Source: Microcaldota archaeon (GTDB lineage: Archaea; Micrarchaeota; Micrarchaeia; Anstonellales; Anstonellaceae). From it: a DNA stretch of 40,359 nucleotides. The DNA lies in NCBI GenBank assembly GCA_026413965.1, contig JAOAJY010000005.1:1-40359 (forward strand), read 5' to 3'. Shown here in pieces: positions 39,857 to 40,359 of this stretch. A program made the translations under genes and the position numbers. Within the stretch, counting starts at the first letter, position 1. Every line of letters starts with the position of its first letter. The notes beneath the pieces were generated by a model. It made no database searches. It worked only from the letters and a program-made list of their open reading frames with translations, and was not told the origin of the DNA.

Positions 39857-40359
39857 CTACACGCAGGGCAATATTAGAGGGTATTCGCTCATGTCCTGCT
39901 TTTTGACTACCTTTATCCCATTCACATTCTCCCTGTAGTAAATAATCAGCCTGCTGAATTCTATCGCAGAGCCGCTAGGTCCGCCTCCGCTGCAGACTTG
40001 GTTGACTGCATACTGCTGGTGATTTAGCGCAGCATTGCTCCAAACTCTGAATCCAACCATTATCTGCTCCCCAGGGTTGAGTATGTTTTTTTGCGTGTAT
40101 ATTCCTTCTCCATTTCCTCTCGGCGGCGCGATATATGCCTTGTAATTAACTCCTGTAGGCGAGGTTTCTGCCCCAAGGGCCTGCATCTCAAAGTCAGGAG
40201 TGATGGCAAGCCCATCCAAGTTCCAATTTTGCCTCTCTTCAGCTACCTCGCGGCTTCCAATGGGGCCTATGGCAAGAAGCTCCACCGGATATTTGCCGCT
40301 GTTTTTGAGCACAATATATGCCATGTTGGTGGAGTCCGCCCTTCCGCCAAGTATGGCTA
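39857..40359 (-). CDS. Secreted or pilin-like surface protein, 5' end outside window
   Basis: The frame runs open off the right edge; within the window it gives about 166 residues. Upstream of the track's ATG 40324 the frame continues as AILGGRADSTNMAYIVLKNS, so that ATG is not necessarily the start. The composition is beta-rich and polar with few charges (VNQVCSGGGPSGSAIEFSRL, YAVNQ), and it resembles the extracellular domain of archaeal pilin or FlaG-like proteins whose hydrophobic N-terminal helix would lie beyond the edge. Two cysteines (in VNQVC and near the end, LILPCV) could form a disulfide. The function is unknown; the pilus ATPase genes are 30 kb away. Confidence 0.65.
   Translation of the reverse strand, partial: AILGGRADSTNMAYIVLKNSGKYPVELLAIGPIGSREVAEERQNWNLDGLAITPDFEMQALGAETSPTGVNYKAYIAPPRGNGEGIYTQKNILNPGEQIMVGFRVWSNAALNHQQYAVNQVCSGGGPSGSAIEFSRLIIYYRENVNGIKVVKKQDMSEYPLILPCV

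Overview
This window is archaeal chromosomal DNA. It carries archaeal or eukaryotic-type Nop5, class II GlyRS, archaeal AlaRS, HerA, Rad50, aEF-1beta and AglB, plus geranylgeranyl-reductase and phytoene-synthase family genes. Many genes look leaderless, with a TATA element about 25 bp before the start codon, and one tRNA has a bulge-helix-bulge intron. Dense packing (4-base ATGA overlaps, abutting convergent stops), a reduced Nop5, a bacterial-type MetK and many small unknown proteins suggest a small-genome lineage, possibly DPANN (Micrarchaeota or Diapherotrites-like). That placement is inference, not demonstrated.

Layout. 1-1977: an AT-rich pair (CDP-glucose 4,6-dehydratase fragment and RfbH) for a 3,6-dideoxyhexose, ending against the convergent oligosaccharyltransferase aglB (1978-5043). 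5106-7973: a tightly spaced group with a geranylgeranyl-reductase-family flavoprotein, a PHP phosphoesterase, a cis-prenyltransferase that may make the lipid carrier used by AglB, and a DUF192 protein. 7973-11048: a pilus/secretion ATPase and a duplicated TadC-type membrane protein. 11174-16454: a TRAM protein, pyrE-pyrF, glyS, a truncated Nop5, a metallophosphoesterase and a GNAT acetyltransferase. 16484-18340: an AT-rich 618-residue orphan. 18384-21278: small membrane proteins, a flavin reductase and a tRNA-dihydrouridine synthase. 21288-21574: a hairpin-rich repeat element beside tRNA-Val(CAC). 21714-31331: alaS, herA, a galT-like gene, a kinase-like protein, rad50, a 77-residue protein, aEF-1beta and a 51-residue zinc-ribbon gene absent from the ORF track. 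31393-34032: bacterial-type metK divergent from a highly diverged MetK paralogue. 34076-37170: intron-containing tRNA-Arg(GCG), a 20-codon basic ORF, and a carotenoid set (crtB facing crtI-crtYc-crtYd). 37241-39856: a 2-oxoacid:ferredoxin oxidoreductase with fused gamma-alpha subunits plus its beta subunit. 39857-40359: a secreted or pilin-like protein running off the window.

Themes. Isoprenoid chemistry recurs (GGR, UppS, CrtB, CrtI, CrtYcd), as does surface glycosylation and secretion (RfbGH, AglB, pilus genes). The most unusual items are the MetK paralogue with substituted active-site positions, the Nop5 lacking its fibrillarin-binding domain, the orphan 618-residue protein, the hairpin/repeat element at the tRNA-Val gene, and three divergent gene pairs in which one AT-rich core lies at the midpoint between both start codons.
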